This document shows, one piece after another, positions 1 to 16,581 of a stretch of DNA of 64,000 nucleotides; the first letter of the stretch is position 1; each line of letters starts with the position of its first letter. The stretch comes from Agelaius tricolor (Eukaryota > Chordata > Aves > Passeriformes > Icteridae). The position numbers were made by a program, and so were the translations under genes. The stretch lies in contig JALJCS010000001.1 of NCBI GenBank assembly GCA_023055355.1, forward strand, positions 107,090,881-107,154,880. The letters run 5' to 3'. The notes below the pieces were generated by a model. The model was not told the origin of the DNA. It did not search any database and was given only the letters and a program-made list of their open reading frames with translations.

Positions 1-2748
<2,748 letters not shown>

Positions 2749-5447
2749 TGATATGCCAGCCACTTGTTCTCTGTTCATTAATCTTAGTTCCTTCACCAGC
2801 ATGGGAAACATACCATACACCATTCCTTTCTCTACATTGCCAGCATTCACCTTTATTTTCTTTTTTCCAACCAGGCACAATACATATTTTGTCAAATTTT
2901 ATGGATTTTATTGTATTTTCCAAAAAGAAAACAGTTGTTTATAAATAGTTGTATATTTTCATATGATAAATTTGTCTTACATGGTGCCTTCCATATGTTC
3001 AACAATAACAACAGTACTGTTCACAGTACTGTTCAGTACTTTATTTTATAAAAAGAAAAAAGTTTTGAATATTTTGATCTCTGTGTTTAGAGAATGAAGT
3101 CCTGGTAGTGGAAGGCTTGCATTAGCAAGTGGGGCTGAGTCTTTAAAGAGGGCTAATCGCTGAGATTGCTAAAAGAGGATGAAAAGATTCCATACCATGC
3201 CACAGACAAAGCAAATATTGATTTACCCTTGTGGAATATGTGTTTGCATATTGGCTTGGATATTTCAATCCTTTAAGTATTTTCCAGGTCAGCTGCTTTT
3301 TACTAAGTAGAAAACATTAGTTGCAAGATTAAAAGCCAACTACAGGTATTAGCTCGGTTGTAGCTTGGCTCCTAGAATCCACAGAAGGGGATTCAGCAAG
3401 AACTGAATGCAGTGATTTATTCAAGGACATGAGGTGAAGATCCAGCATTAGATTTCAGGATAGATGGGAATGAAAATAGTGTCACACAGAGAGTGTGAGT
3501 ACCATACAATAATTCCACTTAGTATTATAAGGTGGTTCTATTGACTTATTTATCAAGTAAATACTTATTTAAACCTCAATTTGAACAAGAATTTATCATT
3601 TTGTCATTGATGTGGATATATTTTTATTTTTTCTCAGATAGGTCTTTAAGTTTGGTATTGTTTTCATCTGTGTTAATAACATATGTTAAATCATTGCACT
3701 GGTAAAGTTGTGTCCAGTACTTTAATTAAAGCACATGGAAAGTAATTTTAAGAAATAAATTTTAAAGAGGTACCTAGTATTATCAAATACAGATTCGCCT
3801 ATATATTGGATATATTTACTGCTACTTCAATAACATCTCTGAAATTTTCACTATTTCAGTAATTTTCTATGTAACAGACACCTGCTGAAGAAGTTATGAT
3901 TCTGTTCCCTCTGTCTTTGAACAGTTTGTTGTTAGGAATATAGTTTTGATTCATACCAATTTTTCCACCCCATTCTATTGCGGCTCTTGTATTGCTGAAT
4001 ATATTCTATAGATGTGCAAGTGACAGAATGGACTGAACTTCAGACCTGCTGGTCTTTTTGGCATCTTATATTTTCTTATTTATAAACCTTTGTGTTATTT
4101 TGAGTATAAAGCCCACCTTTCATTTAGGTTTAGTATGAAAAAAAATCAAATCTTAGGGATATTTTATAATAATAAATAATAATCTTTAAATAAGCTGCAT
4201 GCAAACTTGTGAAGCATCTGAGGCATGCCCCAGAAATTTAAGTGAACATTGAAATGTCAAACTGATAGAAATCAGAGAGAACAAAACACTCTAGAAATTG
4301 TTCAGTTTATGTGTAAGTCAGAGAAGCATCATAAACACCAGAGAAAACAGCTTTAAAACAATAACAAATTCAGGATCAGAATTCTGAATGTTAAGTTTAG
4401 GGGAAGAAATATTGAATGTAAAGAGCCAAGGCAGTTGAGTAAACTTTCTGTAGGTCTTTGTTCCCTACTTTATATGGGGACAGAAGGCACTATTTATTTA
4501 CTAATTTTGAGTTACATCAGATTCATTATTCAGCTCTTATTCATCCACAAGATTCCAAGTAAGAAAAAATTACCTGTGTCAAGAGAAAAAATAGTGTTGT
4601 ACAAGGGGATATGTGAGCGGACAGTTGTCTTGAATCAAGATGAAGCAAATAGAGGACATACCTGCAGGAATCAGCAGTCACCAAAGGAGGTAAAATAAGA
4701 GTTAAAAACAGTCTTAAACTTAACAAAAGCAGTTAAAGAAAGATCTGAAAAAAACATGACAGCTTCATAAGGGGAAATAGAACAGAATGTAAAATAGGAT
4801 GTAAAGTAAAATTTTTCACAAAAGAAATGAAGGTAGAAAAAAACAGATCTAGGGCTTTCCCAAAACATCTAAGAATAAGAGATTAATCCAATATTTCAGC
4901 AGTATCTATGAAATGCTGTTGAGAGAGCTGACATTTATAATGGGTTTATATCTTGTGTATTAGGTGCACAGTCTCAGAAGAAAGGGATTGTGCAACCTCT
5001 GCTAGAATGATGCATAGTTTGCACATACATTTGAAAGGAATCCTTACGAAGAAGCATTCCCATGATGTCTGTCAGAATAGTTTTGTTAAATATTTTGCTT
5101 TATTGGAGCTACAAAGTATTACAGAGCAGTGGATAATGCAAAATATTCTCATGCATTATAGCTAATCTCATTTCTACAGGGAAAAAATAATTCTGGAGAC
5201 TTTAAAAGAACTAATGACTTGGTTATATCTATAGAAGTAGATTACATCATTATTTAATGACTATGAAAGGAGTTTATAGACATGCAACTGAGTAATATCT
5301 TTTTAGAGTTAATAATCCTACAAGTAACTTGTCAAGTGCTTGGAAAACTGCAGTGTAATGGCTTCACATACAAAGTATATGCTGCTGCTTTTGCCTGTTT
5401 GGGAGGCAACTTGTCTCCAAGAACAATACAGAACTATTTGCATTTAT

Positions 5448-6290
5448 GGAATCATAGAATCACAGAATATGCTGTGTTGGAAGGGACCCATCGGGATCAT
5501 TGAGTCCAACTCACGACCCTGAACAGGACACTCTAAAAATCACACCATGTGCCTGAGGGCATTGTCCAAACACTTGAAATCAGACAGGTTAGATGCTGTG
5601 GCCACTTCCTTGGGGAGCCTGTTCCAGTGCCCAACCACCTTCTGGGTAAATAACCATTTCCTGATATCAAACCTAAGTGCCCCTGATTCAGCTTCATGCT
5701 GTTTCTAGTCTTGTCACTGGTCACCACAGTCAGGAGATCTGTCCCTGCCTTGTCTCTTCTCCTCATGAGGAAGTTGTAACTGCAATGGGGTCTCCCCTTC
5801 ATCTCCTCCAGGCTGAACAGACCAAGTGACCTCAGCTGCTCCTCATAAAGCTTCTCCTCCAGACCCTTTACCACCTTGGTGGCCCTCATTTGGATGCTCT
5901 CTAATGGTTTAATGTCTTATATTGTAGTGTCCAAAACTGCCCCCAGCACTCAAGGCGAGGCCACCTCAGTGCAATGCGGAGCAGAGCAGAGCAGAGCAGG
6001 ACAATCCCCTCCCTTGCCCAGCTGTGATGCTGAGCCTGATGCCCCCAGGACACTCCAGGATGGCCCTCCTGGCTGCCAGGGCACTGCTGGCTCATGTTTC
6101 ACTTGCCATCAACCAGGACTCCCAGCTCCCTTTCCACAGTGCTGCTCTCCAGACTATTTATCCTTAGTCTCTACGCACAACCAGGGTTGCCCCATCCCAG
6201 GTACAGAATCCAGCACTTGTCCTTTTTAAACTTCATATAGTGTTACAGGCATGGTGTTGGTAAGATATACATGTCATCTGCAAAATTTGC
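5448..6290 (-). mobile_element. CR1 LINE fragment, antisense, 5'-truncated
   Basis: On the + strand the sequence opens with the CR1 3'-end signature (aatcatagaatcacagaa, then ttggaagggaccc). It runs through typical antisense CR1 phrases such as cctgttccagtgcccaacca and ctccaggctgaacagacc. The minus strand encodes a decayed C-terminal part of CR1 ORF2, with recognisable blocks such as QLRSLGLFSLEE and TSDKTRNSMKLNQG, broken by a frameshift where HWNRLP would be expected. The right end is ragged: a short match resumes at about 6271-6290 after an apparent internal deletion. The stretch at about 5990-6092 is nearly identical to 63680-63773, so both copies belong to one subfamily. It has no role in GRIK2 coding. 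Confidence 0.93.
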
Positions 6291-7639
6291 AAAAAATCCG
6301 GTTTATCACCAGGAGCAGTGGCTTGAAATTGCGGAAGTTTTAGCACATAAGGTTAAATTTGCAGGAAGCAGTTGTTACAGATCTTAGGTTGACTGCAGTA
6401 GAAAGGATATGGTTACTTTTGGAGAACAGCACCAAAGGAAGTAGGTGCAACATATCTTGATTATTTTGAAGATAATTGAATAATAATTAGTGAGAAAATA
6501 ATTTGCTTGGGTTTAAGCAGCTACAAAAATAAGATCTAAAAGCTTTCCTAACAGAAAAGTATTCTATCAGTTTATGACAAGATAATCACTTGGAAAATGC
6601 AACCAAGAAAATATAGTCCCAGTTTAGAGTACTGCAGTAAAGGTTCTTTGCTCATGATGCTAATATTTTAAATTTAGAGAAAGAAAGTTGCACAAGATTA
6701 GGAGAAAAAATACCCCAAAAACCCGTGGATCAGGAAGTACATGGGTATCAGTTCCTTCCCAAAAAATTGGAGAAGCAAACTATGAGTTTACATGATTATT
6801 TTATTTCCTCTAAAAGCATTAGTGAAGTAAAGAAAGTTTAGATTGCTAAAATGTAACTTTGAGGGAGGAAAATGGAAACAATGTACTTTTGGCGCAAAAT
6901 AGGATTGTCAAAATCAGCACACATCTTTAAAATCAACAAGATACAGTGATACTTGAAATAGGTGTAAAGCAGAATTCTGTGTGGTATCTTTGGAGTAGTG
7001 AAATATAAACGAGGGAGAGTGAAATATGAGCTAGGGAGAATTTGGTAAATTATGCATACAATGACTGATTCTCACGATATAAGTTTTTAAATTAAAGTTT
7101 TGTATGCACCAGAATTAATTTTTGGTCATCCACTTCTGATGCTAGGCTAAAAAAAAACCAAACTTGATTTATAAGGAAAAGAGAACAACAGGCCCGGGAT
7201 GAGATGCCTTATAGCAACTGATACTTTGGAGCAGATAAGGGAGAACCTTGTAATGGGTTTTGTTTGTTTTGTTGTCTATCTTTGCAACATTGTTTATAGC
7301 TTTGTAACCAAGAGTATAATAATTGCTCCACTAGAGAATGTTTGTTTGATTTTTTTTTAATCTTCCAGTTTGAAGATCCACATGCAAGGGATTTTTATTT
7401 GCTTTATTCTGGCATGTTTTATGCACTATTTTGTCAGGTGTGTGTTCTCTATCAGTGAATCTGACAGAGGAAAATTATTTGCATATTATTGTCAACATGG
7501 TGTTTAGTTGCTTTCTAATTTCTATCACATAATAATTATATGTATAGATATTATCCACAGTTATCTTTTAGAAATGCACATGAGTATCTTTTAGTGGTTG
7601 GAATTTGTCTTTGTGGGGGCATTCACCTCATCATCCAAT

Positions 7640-7755
7640 ATTGATGATCAAGGGAGGAATGAGGGGTGGGAAGGAGGGAAGAAGAAAGAGTGAAAAGACA
7701 CAAAAAGACAATTAACAAAGGTGTAGTGGGAGAGGAGGAGGGAGGGAGAACAAAC
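7640..7755 (+). repeat. Purine-rich tract
   Basis: This is a stretch of over 100 bases made mostly of A and G, including ggaaggagggaagaagaaag and ggagaggaggagggaggga. It is a low-complexity, strand-asymmetric tract that could form triplex or weak G-quadruplex structures. No function is implied by the sequence itself. Confidence 0.6.
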
Positions 7756-8221
7756 CCTTTGGGTATGCAGGGCAACTTATGCTTCCCATTACAGATAATC
7801 TGAAGTGTTTATTATCATTTCCAGTGTTTCAATTTCCCGTTTCATCATCATGCTTGTTTAAAATTTGGGTTGTTCTTGAATATAGCCCAGTTGGGCCTAA
7901 ATTTACAATTGCAATGAGCTCCTAAATGTTTATGATACATCCAAACGCTTATGGTCATCCTATCAAACAGATATTGCAGCATTATTTTCAAGAAAACCTG
8001 GACTATCCAGCAAACTACTTTTTTATGTCTTACTGGAACACAGTTAATGTGAATTTCCTATGGTCAACATGCTGTAAAACACGGTAATATTAAGTGACAA
8101 ATGCTACATTATAATGACTATTTATTAAGATATTTGCTAATATGAACCATGTGGAATGTTAGAAATATAGTTTTTATACGCTTTATGCTAAAGCCTTAAT
8201 ACTCTGTGAAGCGACTTTCTC

Positions 8222-8352
8222 CTATTTTTCATTTTTTGTTTTTGGTTGGTTGGTGTTTTTTGTTTGGGTTTTTTTTTCTTTTGGTTTGGTTTTTTTGTTT
8301 AGTTCTTTGGGGTTTTTTTGTTTTGCTTGTTTTTGTTTTTTCATTTGTTTTT
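8222..8352 (+). repeat. T-rich low-complexity tract with GG interruptions
   Basis: T runs are broken by GG or G, as in tttggttggttggtgttttt and ggtttggtttttttg. It produces an apparent F/V/L-rich open frame that is a composition artefact. Similar tracts recur through the window in both orientations. Confidence 0.8.
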
Positions 8353-10880
8353 TCCTTTCAGTTTTCTACTTTCAAATAAGAAACACAGTTGAAATAATCT
8401 TTTGGAAAAATCATACTTCATCTCTCTGGGATGGTGTTTCAGGTTCTTATTTCTTTTCTAAATTCCTCTTTCTCTTCAGCATGTTTGACAGCAGGCTACT
8501 TCCCATCTGGCTTGGGCAGATTTTCTTCTGAATTGCCATTTGCTTCAGTGTTGAACCTGGAGCACATAGATGGCTGACAAGTGAATATTTGGAACTGATT
8601 CCACATGAATAGATCTACTGAGCATGCACCTTTCAGATGATCTGCCTTTACGCGGCAGATGAGGAGTATCCTGTCGGTGTGTGCCAGACGAACTCTGTGC
8701 GTGTGGAGATATATGCAAAGTAATGCCTTTGACATTTTGAAAATGACAAATGGTGTGTGTAAGTAATCTTGAAAATTGCATAAATTTCTTCTAGCTCTTG
8801 AGAAATACAAAATGGAAAATGGTATATAGCTATGGTGCATAGAAGAAATTAGAGCTGGTCATTTCTCTGATGTTTCTCTGTCCCCAAGCTGCAGAAAATT
8901 GCAGAATTAGATTAAGAGGGGGCTTTAGTGGTGTAGCAGTGATGTTCCTAAAACACCTGATAATGGTGAGGCAAAAAAAATTTGAGAAAAAGGTGAAATA
9001 CCCATTTCTTTACCCTTTATTCCTTTGCAGTAAATACAATCAAATTCTGCTATTAATATCAATAATGCCTCAGTTGCAAAATATAATGAGAAGAATCTTT
9101 GAATATATTACATAATTCTCTTCACTTTTGCAAGGTTTTTGACTTTTCACTAGCTGTGGTCAAGTGGATCAAACCATGACTCTTCCAGAGCATATGACTC
9201 TTTGTGTCCCTGGCACTTCCATATTAATGGACTACCAAGATACCCTGAGAAATACTGGAAAGGGTTTAAGATTTAGATCTTTGAAAGCTAATTGTTAACT
9301 CAAAAATTGTTTAAAAAAAAACCAAAAAATTGCACTCCCCTGGCTATATAGAGACTCTTCACTGTTCTTTGGCACAAAATACATCTCTCAGGATAGGAAT
9401 GATGTAAAGTGATGTATTTTGGGGTCAACATTTCCATCATTTCATTTCAAGTCTTATATAAATACTCGTTATACAAAGTTACAATAACTTGCAATAGTAA
9501 CACAGATACAGTTATGAAAATTAATTCATATAAGTACATAAGATATATCTCCATGGGGGATGTTTATAAATTCACAATAGAAAGTTGGCAACTACTGTGA
9601 TGTAAGAAAGTTATACCTCGCATGTCAAAAAGAAAGATGTAAGAGTAAAATCAACAGCATTCCAGCAGAAATGCATTGGCTGCAGACCCCAGATATCAGC
9701 ACAGTCACTTAAGTTGAAAGCATGAAACAAAACTTCTAAGTTCTCACGTTCTGTTGACTCATGGGTGCCTTTTCCAGCAGTTTTCTTTTCTTTAAATTCA
9801 AATGAAATATCAAATAAAATGTCTTTTTTAACAGAAATTTTTACCTCTCACACGAAAAGCCATATTTTTCACAGTACATTGTTCTAAGAGATTTTCAAAA
9901 TTGTGCCCACTCACAGATGAATTCCAAAAAATCTCTTTGGCCAACTAATGTAATATGCACATCACTTATGGTTCTTTATATATTTTTGCATAATGTAAAC
10001 AATCTTAACATTTAAAAATTTTATTTTCGTAAAATCAGAACCAAGAGTGGGGTTAGTTTCCTTTCTTTCATAATTTTTTCAAATTTCAGTCAACTGTGAA
10101 GCATGTAATTAAAATGCTGTTTGGAGTTTGTGCATTTTGGAGACAGTAACATTCATATAATTTCATCAGTCACAGGATCTAGAAAGAGTATTTCACACTC
10201 CATTCACTTAAATTAAAGATTCCACTGCAGAAAAAAAGTAATTCAGACAATAATTTATGATCTGCTACTTGATAGCTTCTCTAGGAATATGACTTCATTA
10301 ATTATTTATATTTATCTAAGCCATTAATAAATTAAATAAAATAGCATTCTTCCTACCTCAGTGGTAGGCTGCTGGATTCAAAGATAATTTAAACAAATAA
10401 ATTGTTTAATCAGTGATTGTATGACAGTTAATTCTCATGTTGAATCTTGTAACTATGTATAGATTCAGCTGATTTATATTACCTGTTCCGTCTCTAGGGA
10501 GTGACCTGCAAGAAGTATTCACAGTAAAACTCTTTATATTATAATACAGATTTTTTTAGCTGACCTGACCATGTTCTTAATGCAGGTATTTTACAAAATA
10601 TTTCACTATCTGTCTATTTTAAGGGCATGTTTCCAAATGTAGAAAATTATAAATCAGGCACAGTGGGGCATATAAATTACTCATGACAGATCTTTTAATA
10701 GATGCTTGTAATTTCAAAAACTATAGTTTAATATATTAAAAATACAAACAAATAAATTATTCATTTCCTAAATATGCAACAGCAAGTGGCAAGTGAAAAG
10801 AATAGTCTTAACATTCCCCTTAGAGTTTAGCCATCCTCCTTCCCTGCTGCATTTATTATTCCAGATGGATTTTTCAGCCT

Positions 10881-10986
10881 GGGTTTTTGTGGTGGTTTTT
10901 TTTTGGTGGGTTTGTTTTTTTTTTTTTTTTTGGAGGGGGTTGAGGGGGTTGTTTTTTTGGTTTTTTTTTGGTTTTTTTTTTTTTGT
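10881..10986 (+). repeat. T/G low-complexity tract with G runs
   Basis: Long T runs alternate with GG and GGGGG blocks (for example ggagggggttgagggggttg). Both open frames across it, on either strand, are low-complexity artefacts (F/W/G-rich or K/P-rich). The two G5 blocks next to other G pairs could form a G-quadruplex on the + strand. Confidence 0.8.
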
Positions 10987-11149
10987 AAATGTCTAAAAAT
11001 TAGTTTACTTTTGGTACTTGCCTGCAAAGTAAAAAGTGGGCAAAATAAGAGTAAATTCCCTGTAAATGCATGACTAGCACTTCATCATCCTATAGATGAT
11101 GTTGTCCCCGATGTCTTGTCCAGCTTTTAAAAGACCAGAGCTTTGTTAT

Positions 11150-11433
11150 TTGCAACAGCATACACAAATAGGATGTGTGGGAATGGCTTAAAGCTGCATC
11201 AGGAGAGTTCTAGACTGGATATTAGGAAGCATTTCTTTATCCAGAGGGGGGTCAAACACTGAAATGTACTTTCTAGAGAGGTGAAACCCCAAGCCTATCA
11301 ATGCTTAAGAGACATTTGGACAATGCTTTTACCAATGTGCTTTTACTTGGTCAGCCCTGGACTGGCCAGTCAGTTGGACAAAATGATTGCTGTAGGTCCC
11401 TTTAAACTGAAATATTCTGTTCTGTTCTATTCC
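11150..11433 (+). mobile_element. CR1 LINE 3' end, sense orientation
   Basis: This matches the sense-strand CR1 3' region: gaatggcttaaagctgcatc, then attaggaagcatttctttat, then tagagaggtgaaaccccaag, then gacatttggacaatgc. It ends in the TTCTGTTCTATTC-type tail that marks some CR1 subfamilies. It is 5'-truncated to under 300 bp and clearly diverged. It is a different and apparently older CR1 subfamily than the copies at 5.4 and 63.1 kb. Confidence 0.9.
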
Positions 11434-11940
11434 TTTGATACCATTTTTTATACAGTTCATTTATTTTTCCTTTTTTTCTTTCCCTTTCACTTTTCCTTTT
11501 TTCCCTTGTCTTTTCTTTTCCCCTCATTTTCTTTCCGTTTGCCTTTACACTTAGAGAAGGTTTCTAGATACACCAAAAGGGTTGGGTTGGCATGTTAGAT
11601 TTTAATCACTGAATGTTCTCAACTTACTTCAGTATTCCCAGTATGTTTTAATGCACATAATCAGTCCAATTACATTACTTCAATGCTTACACTGTTCAGT
11701 TCTGAGAAAGTGCTTTCTTCTTAGTAAGAAGATGAAGTTCTTTGTTGCTTTTCCAACTGCTTTTTGAGGACAGACTTGAAGGAAAGATGTTTTTACCTAG
11801 AGAAGTGTTTGACAAGAAACTTTTACATGTGTACTGCTTCCATTCTATGGTGCTTTTCTTTGTTCCAGCACAGTTGCACAAACATTCCTGCACATTTCCA
11901 GCCAATCCCTCTAGTTTTAATATACTTCTATTAGAAAGAA

Positions 11941-12005
11941 CAGGGATAGAATAGGGATAGAATAGATAGATAGGGATAGATAGGGATAGAATAGAATAGG
12001 GATAG
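11941..12005 (+). repeat. GGGATAGAATA-type microsatellite
   Basis: About 65 bases are built from GGGATAGA, ATAG and AATAG units with variable unit length. Read on the other strand it resembles the TTCTAT-type tail of some CR1 elements, but no CR1 body lies on the expected right-hand side. I therefore call it a simple repeat. Confidence 0.8.
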
Positions 12006-12044
12006 CAAGGATTTAAAGATTTTGTGAACCAGATCATTTACTAA

Positions 12045-12112
12045 ATTAAAAAAAAAAACCAAACTAACAAGCAAACCCAAAACCAACCAACCAACCAACC
12101 AACCAAAACAAA
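12045..12112 (+). repeat. A-run followed by (CCAA)n microsatellite
   Basis: An A10-type run is followed by AAAC/CCAA units, with about six consecutive CCAA copies around 12083-12106. It is the complementary form of the T/GG tracts seen elsewhere in the window. Confidence 0.85.
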
Positions 12113-14654
12113 GCTCCCCAGGCATAACAGTTCTATTTCTAACATATGTGAATACAAAAGTAAGGCTGAATTTTCACTGTCATGTCAAACTGCCATTGGG
12201 CTGCTGCACTTTGCAAAAGCTGACAGCTATTTGAGCTGCTTTAGTGAACTGGACCAGCAGAATAATGTTCATCTTTTTTTTTCATGAAATTATTTTGCTT
12301 TATATTTGTCTACATAGCTGCTAATGAGGCTGGAAGTATTCATAGTATAAAGAAAGCAGTGATAGTAAACAGGGATATGGAAGAGAAAATGGGATTTCTG
12401 CATGGGCAGCTGTTAGGCCAAGTCTGAAGACAATCCTGAGAGACTTCCCTGCTTTCTGGTAGTTTCAAAAAGGTCTAATGTATCTCTCAGTAAGAGAAAC
12501 AAAACAGTTGTAATTTAACAGATGTGAGTGGATGCAGTGCAAAGGGGAGGTGTCTAAGTGACTTCTCCATATGTTTAAAATTGTTATTTTCCCAATATCT
12601 TCCATTCATTCCATCTCAAAGTTTGAGGAACCTGAATATCATCCTCTTCACACTGGTGCTTCTTTTTTTAATCTTATTTTTTTTCTCCTGGAGGTCTAGG
12701 CTAAGAATCAAAGAACTTTATGGTAGCAAGAGAGCCACAAGAAATTATAATACTGGCTAATATTTAAAACATTAAAATAAAATTAAAAAAGGATCCCATT
12801 GATCCTTTCAAAAGTAACTGTTTGGAGTTTATAAATATTCCTTACTCTTTGAAGTTAAGTCCTGATTGTAGTTGAAGCTGCTTTCTGTATCCTGACATAA
12901 TTCTCTTTTCACACTTCCACCAAATTTAAAAGGTGGCATATTTTGAAGGGTTGTTTTGAAAACTTTCCTTAAATCTCAGGCAAGACTAGAAAACAATGCC
13001 AGTGAGCACAATGACTAGCACTGAGCATTACTGGCACATTTATTTCAATTAATGCATACATTTAGCAGTCAGTGATCAATGTAGAATTTTAGATTTTTTT
13101 TTTCCAGGAGACACAGGTTTGGGTTTTTTTTAAATATTTTTTGTTACTTCTCTTAAACATCAACAGTTTTTTAAAATCAGGGTTCTATGTTGCCTTGCTT
13201 GAAGAAATAAAAGAAAAAAAACACCCTAGACTCCAGAGAGAGACAGCTAGTGAGATTTTCTTCTACTCTTCCTGTAATTCTGTTGTGTCTGACACCGGTG
13301 GGTAAATGGAAGGTCTATTCTTTTTACACATCTATGATTAAATATATTTATGTAAAACCAGCATAGCCACAAATATGAATGATACAGAAACCTTTCAAAA
13401 AGCAGTTTCAAAACTGAAAGGAATAACAGATAAATTATATATCAATTTAGTCCCTGAAGTTGTTAATAATATACTTGGTTGATGTAACTGAAACAAAATT
13501 CTACATATCTGAAAATAGTGAACAGTTTGGAAGTTTAAAATTTTCATTTTTGCAAATGTATTCCCAGATTTCCTCTGTAAAGTATGAAACCCATTCAACA
13601 TTGGTTGTCAATTTAATCTTTGTTGTGATTTCAGAATCTGTAGGTATTTCCCCCTGATACTCTATGGGACACAGGATATCTGAGTCACCTTTGTTAGATG
13701 TTGTAAAGCACTGCTCCTGGAGAAAAGTTTCCATTTCACAGTCCAGAACTCTACTTTAAAACTGTGCATATTTTCTTATGTATATGTATACATATACCCT
13801 TAGTTAAAAAAAAAAGAATCACTTTGAATATGAATATAGGACATGCAAACACCTTCCCACTGCCTACAGTTTTCAAGACCTAAAGTAGCAGTAATAATAA
13901 TAATAATAATTCTAGGCAATAATTTGTTTTTATGGTTAAGACACCCTAGATCTTTTGAAGCTACTTGTTACCATCAGACCATATATATTACATAACATGA
14001 GAAATTTTTACTGGTCTTTGGAGATGAGGCATATAAACAAATCTGTCTCTGTAGAAATAAATAGGAACCCAGGTACCAAGACAGACTACCTTTTTCTTAT
14101 GCTTGCCTGCACTTAGTCCATAATCCTTCATACAATATGAACTGTAATATTCATCACTTATACATGCATAAAAGTGCTGAGCTTCAGTTCTCCTATAACT
14201 AAAACAAATTAATACATTTGTCTTCATTAGCTGAACATAATGGGAAAAAAAGGGGCAAATTATTTATTTTTATGCAGGTCAAGCCATGTATTGAAACTAA
14301 TTTGAGAATTTCAACTGCCTGAGCAGTTAATTTATTATTTTGGAAATGTAAGACTGTGTAACTAACAGATTTGATGGAAGAACTGTTTTTTATAGTTGCC
14401 TCAGGATTATGAGCATATTGAAGCACTGTCTGGGAGGCATGCTGAGACTGAGCTTTATATCAACAAGGAATTGCCAAAACACTTAACATCCTGTAGTGTT
14501 TGTGGGCTGACTCTGCACTAGAGAAGAGGCTTCTAGTAGGAACTTACCAAACACATACAACCAAAGCAAACACATTATTAAAACTTCATGTTGATGTTAT
14601 TGTGTCTAGGACATAATGTATGGTATTCCCAAATGTTGTGTCAATGGTCTAGGT

Positions 14655-15010
14655 AGGACTGAGTCATATGAGAAGCAGCTGAGAGAGCTGGGGTTGTTTA
14701 GCCTGTAGAAAATGAGGCGTAGGGGAGACCTTTAAGAAGGTTGGCCTTTTCTCCCAGGCAACTAGCAATAGGACAAGAGGAAATGGCTTCAAACTGCTCC
14801 AAGAGAGGTTCAGGTTGAATATGAGGAAGAATTTCTCTGCTGGAAGTGGTGTGTCCAGGGAAGTTGTGGAATCACCCTCAAAGTGTTCACAGGGCAACTG
14901 GATGTTGCACTTTATGCCATGGTTTAGTTGACAAGGTGGTGTTTTGTAAAAAATTGGACTTGATGATCTTGGAGGTCTTTTCCAAAATTAATGATTCTAT
15001 GATTCCATGA
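14655..15010 (+). mobile_element. CR1 LINE 3' end, sense orientation
   Basis: Sense CR1 sequence: gagagagctggggttgttta, the decayed ORF2 C-terminus with caataggacaagaggaaatg and tgaatatgaggaagaatttc, and an end in ggacttgatgatcttggagg followed by atgattctatgattcc, the CR1 3' terminus. It is 5'-truncated and carries small indels. The minus-strand open frame across it is only the antisense of the LINE. Confidence 0.93.
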
Positions 15011-16478
15011 GTCTACAGATTGGATTGACAAAGACTCATCTACAAATTTAAAATTTCTTTGGCCTGATAGACGCCCTTAATTAGAAAAAACTGGTGGATA
15101 ACATCCCAGCACATGGTATTTCCATGGTTTGTAGTTAGATGAACCCAAGGCCACTTCACACTTCAGTTCATACCCATGATGAAACAGTTAATAGCAAGAT
15201 ATTAATTGTTTAGAGAATTTCCCTTATGGCTCGCCAAAGGATTGGGGTGTTCTGCAAGAGTGTGAAATGAGTTTTCAGGTGGGGCAGTTTTGTTATGACC
15301 TTACACTTGTATTTCAGCATAATCTTATCTGCCTGAGCAAAATCTTTACATGTACCAGAAGCACTTGTAGAATTTCTTTAGGCTTTGTTAATTCATCTGT
15401 TTATTGTTGGGTAGTGCTAGACAAAAATTTCTTTCAAAGGAGGCTATATTTGCAAACCATTCATATGTGAGTGTCACAGATTTGCAAGGTGAATTGAAAA
15501 AAGAAAGCACTGTACAAATATCAAATACTATTATCTGTGGCAAAAAATATCATTGATTTTCTCACTAGAGGTTTCAACAAAGATATCTTCCCATTCTGCA
15601 GCTGTGCAATCCAGCAGGGGTAAAGAGATAATAGTGTATTATGATAATGATCTTTTCAAATTTTCTGTGATGTTAAAAGGCATGAAGAGTCTATGAAAAA
15701 TGTTACTATCACTCATTTATTTAATCTAAGAGATGTGCTTTAGAGCAGTTTATAATGATAGTTTGAGGAGTGGTTGAAAAAAACTTACCCTGTTTCAGAA
15801 AATAAAAAAGATATAGCTGGAAGGCTAACAAAATAATTTAACAATGATCTGAGCATTTAAAACAGTAAAAACAATCCATAAACTTCTTCATTTTGTTCAG
15901 GTTATCTTGATGCTACAAAAAGAAACTGTGTATTTAGTATTCAACCTGTTATTGTCATGTCTTCTTTGAATTATTCATTATAGGCAACAATTATCCTTTT
16001 TTGTTTTGTTTTATAATATATTCACTGTGAAGGACAGCTCTGTTTTAATCTAGTTGCAAATTAATATTTTTAAGTATGTTCTTTTCCCTGTCCTAAAGCA
16101 ATAAGCACTTATGAACATGTGAATTACTTAATGGCTACTGTACTTCCAACTCTCAAATATTCATCTAACCTTGATATATTTTGCATATTTATGTCTGGGA
16201 AATTAATATCTAATAAATCTCAACTACATCATCCATCTTGGTTACATTTCAGCTTTATATACCTACATAAACTTTAAACCAATGGTTCCATAAAGAAATG
16301 ACCAGAAATTAGCCTCAGCTGGGAATTGGTTACGAGTGGGAGGAAGTGAAAACAATTAGAGAATACGCCACCTGAGAAAGTGTTTTGATTACATTTAGCA
16401 TAAAATATTGATTTTAAGTGTTCCCTGATTTACCAGACACTTGTCTTTTCCAAGCCATACATGTACCTCAAAGATGAA

Positions 16479-16581
16479 TACATATATACATACATATAAA
16501 TATATATATGTGTATATATGTATATATGTGTGTGTGTGTACATGTTCAGATACATATATAGATACATATATATATATGTGT
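16479..16581 (+). repeat. AT-rich compound microsatellite (TA/CATA/TG)n
   Basis: About 100 bases of alternating pyrimidine/purine sequence: CATATA, TATATG, a short TG run (16528-16539) and TACATATATA blocks. It gives an artefactual Y/I/C-rich open frame. Alternating sequence like this is prone to length variation and to Z-DNA or cruciform formation. Confidence 0.9.

Noticed and set aside
5533..6229. Open frames of 117-118 codons on both strands
   Set aside because: They lie wholly in the antisense CR1 copy. The minus frame is a decayed ORF2 C-terminus and the plus frame is its shadow.
11941..12112. CR1 insertion tail next to the CCAA repeat
   Set aside because: The GATAG-type units resemble a reversed CR1 tail, but the neighbouring sequence on the expected side has no CR1 body.
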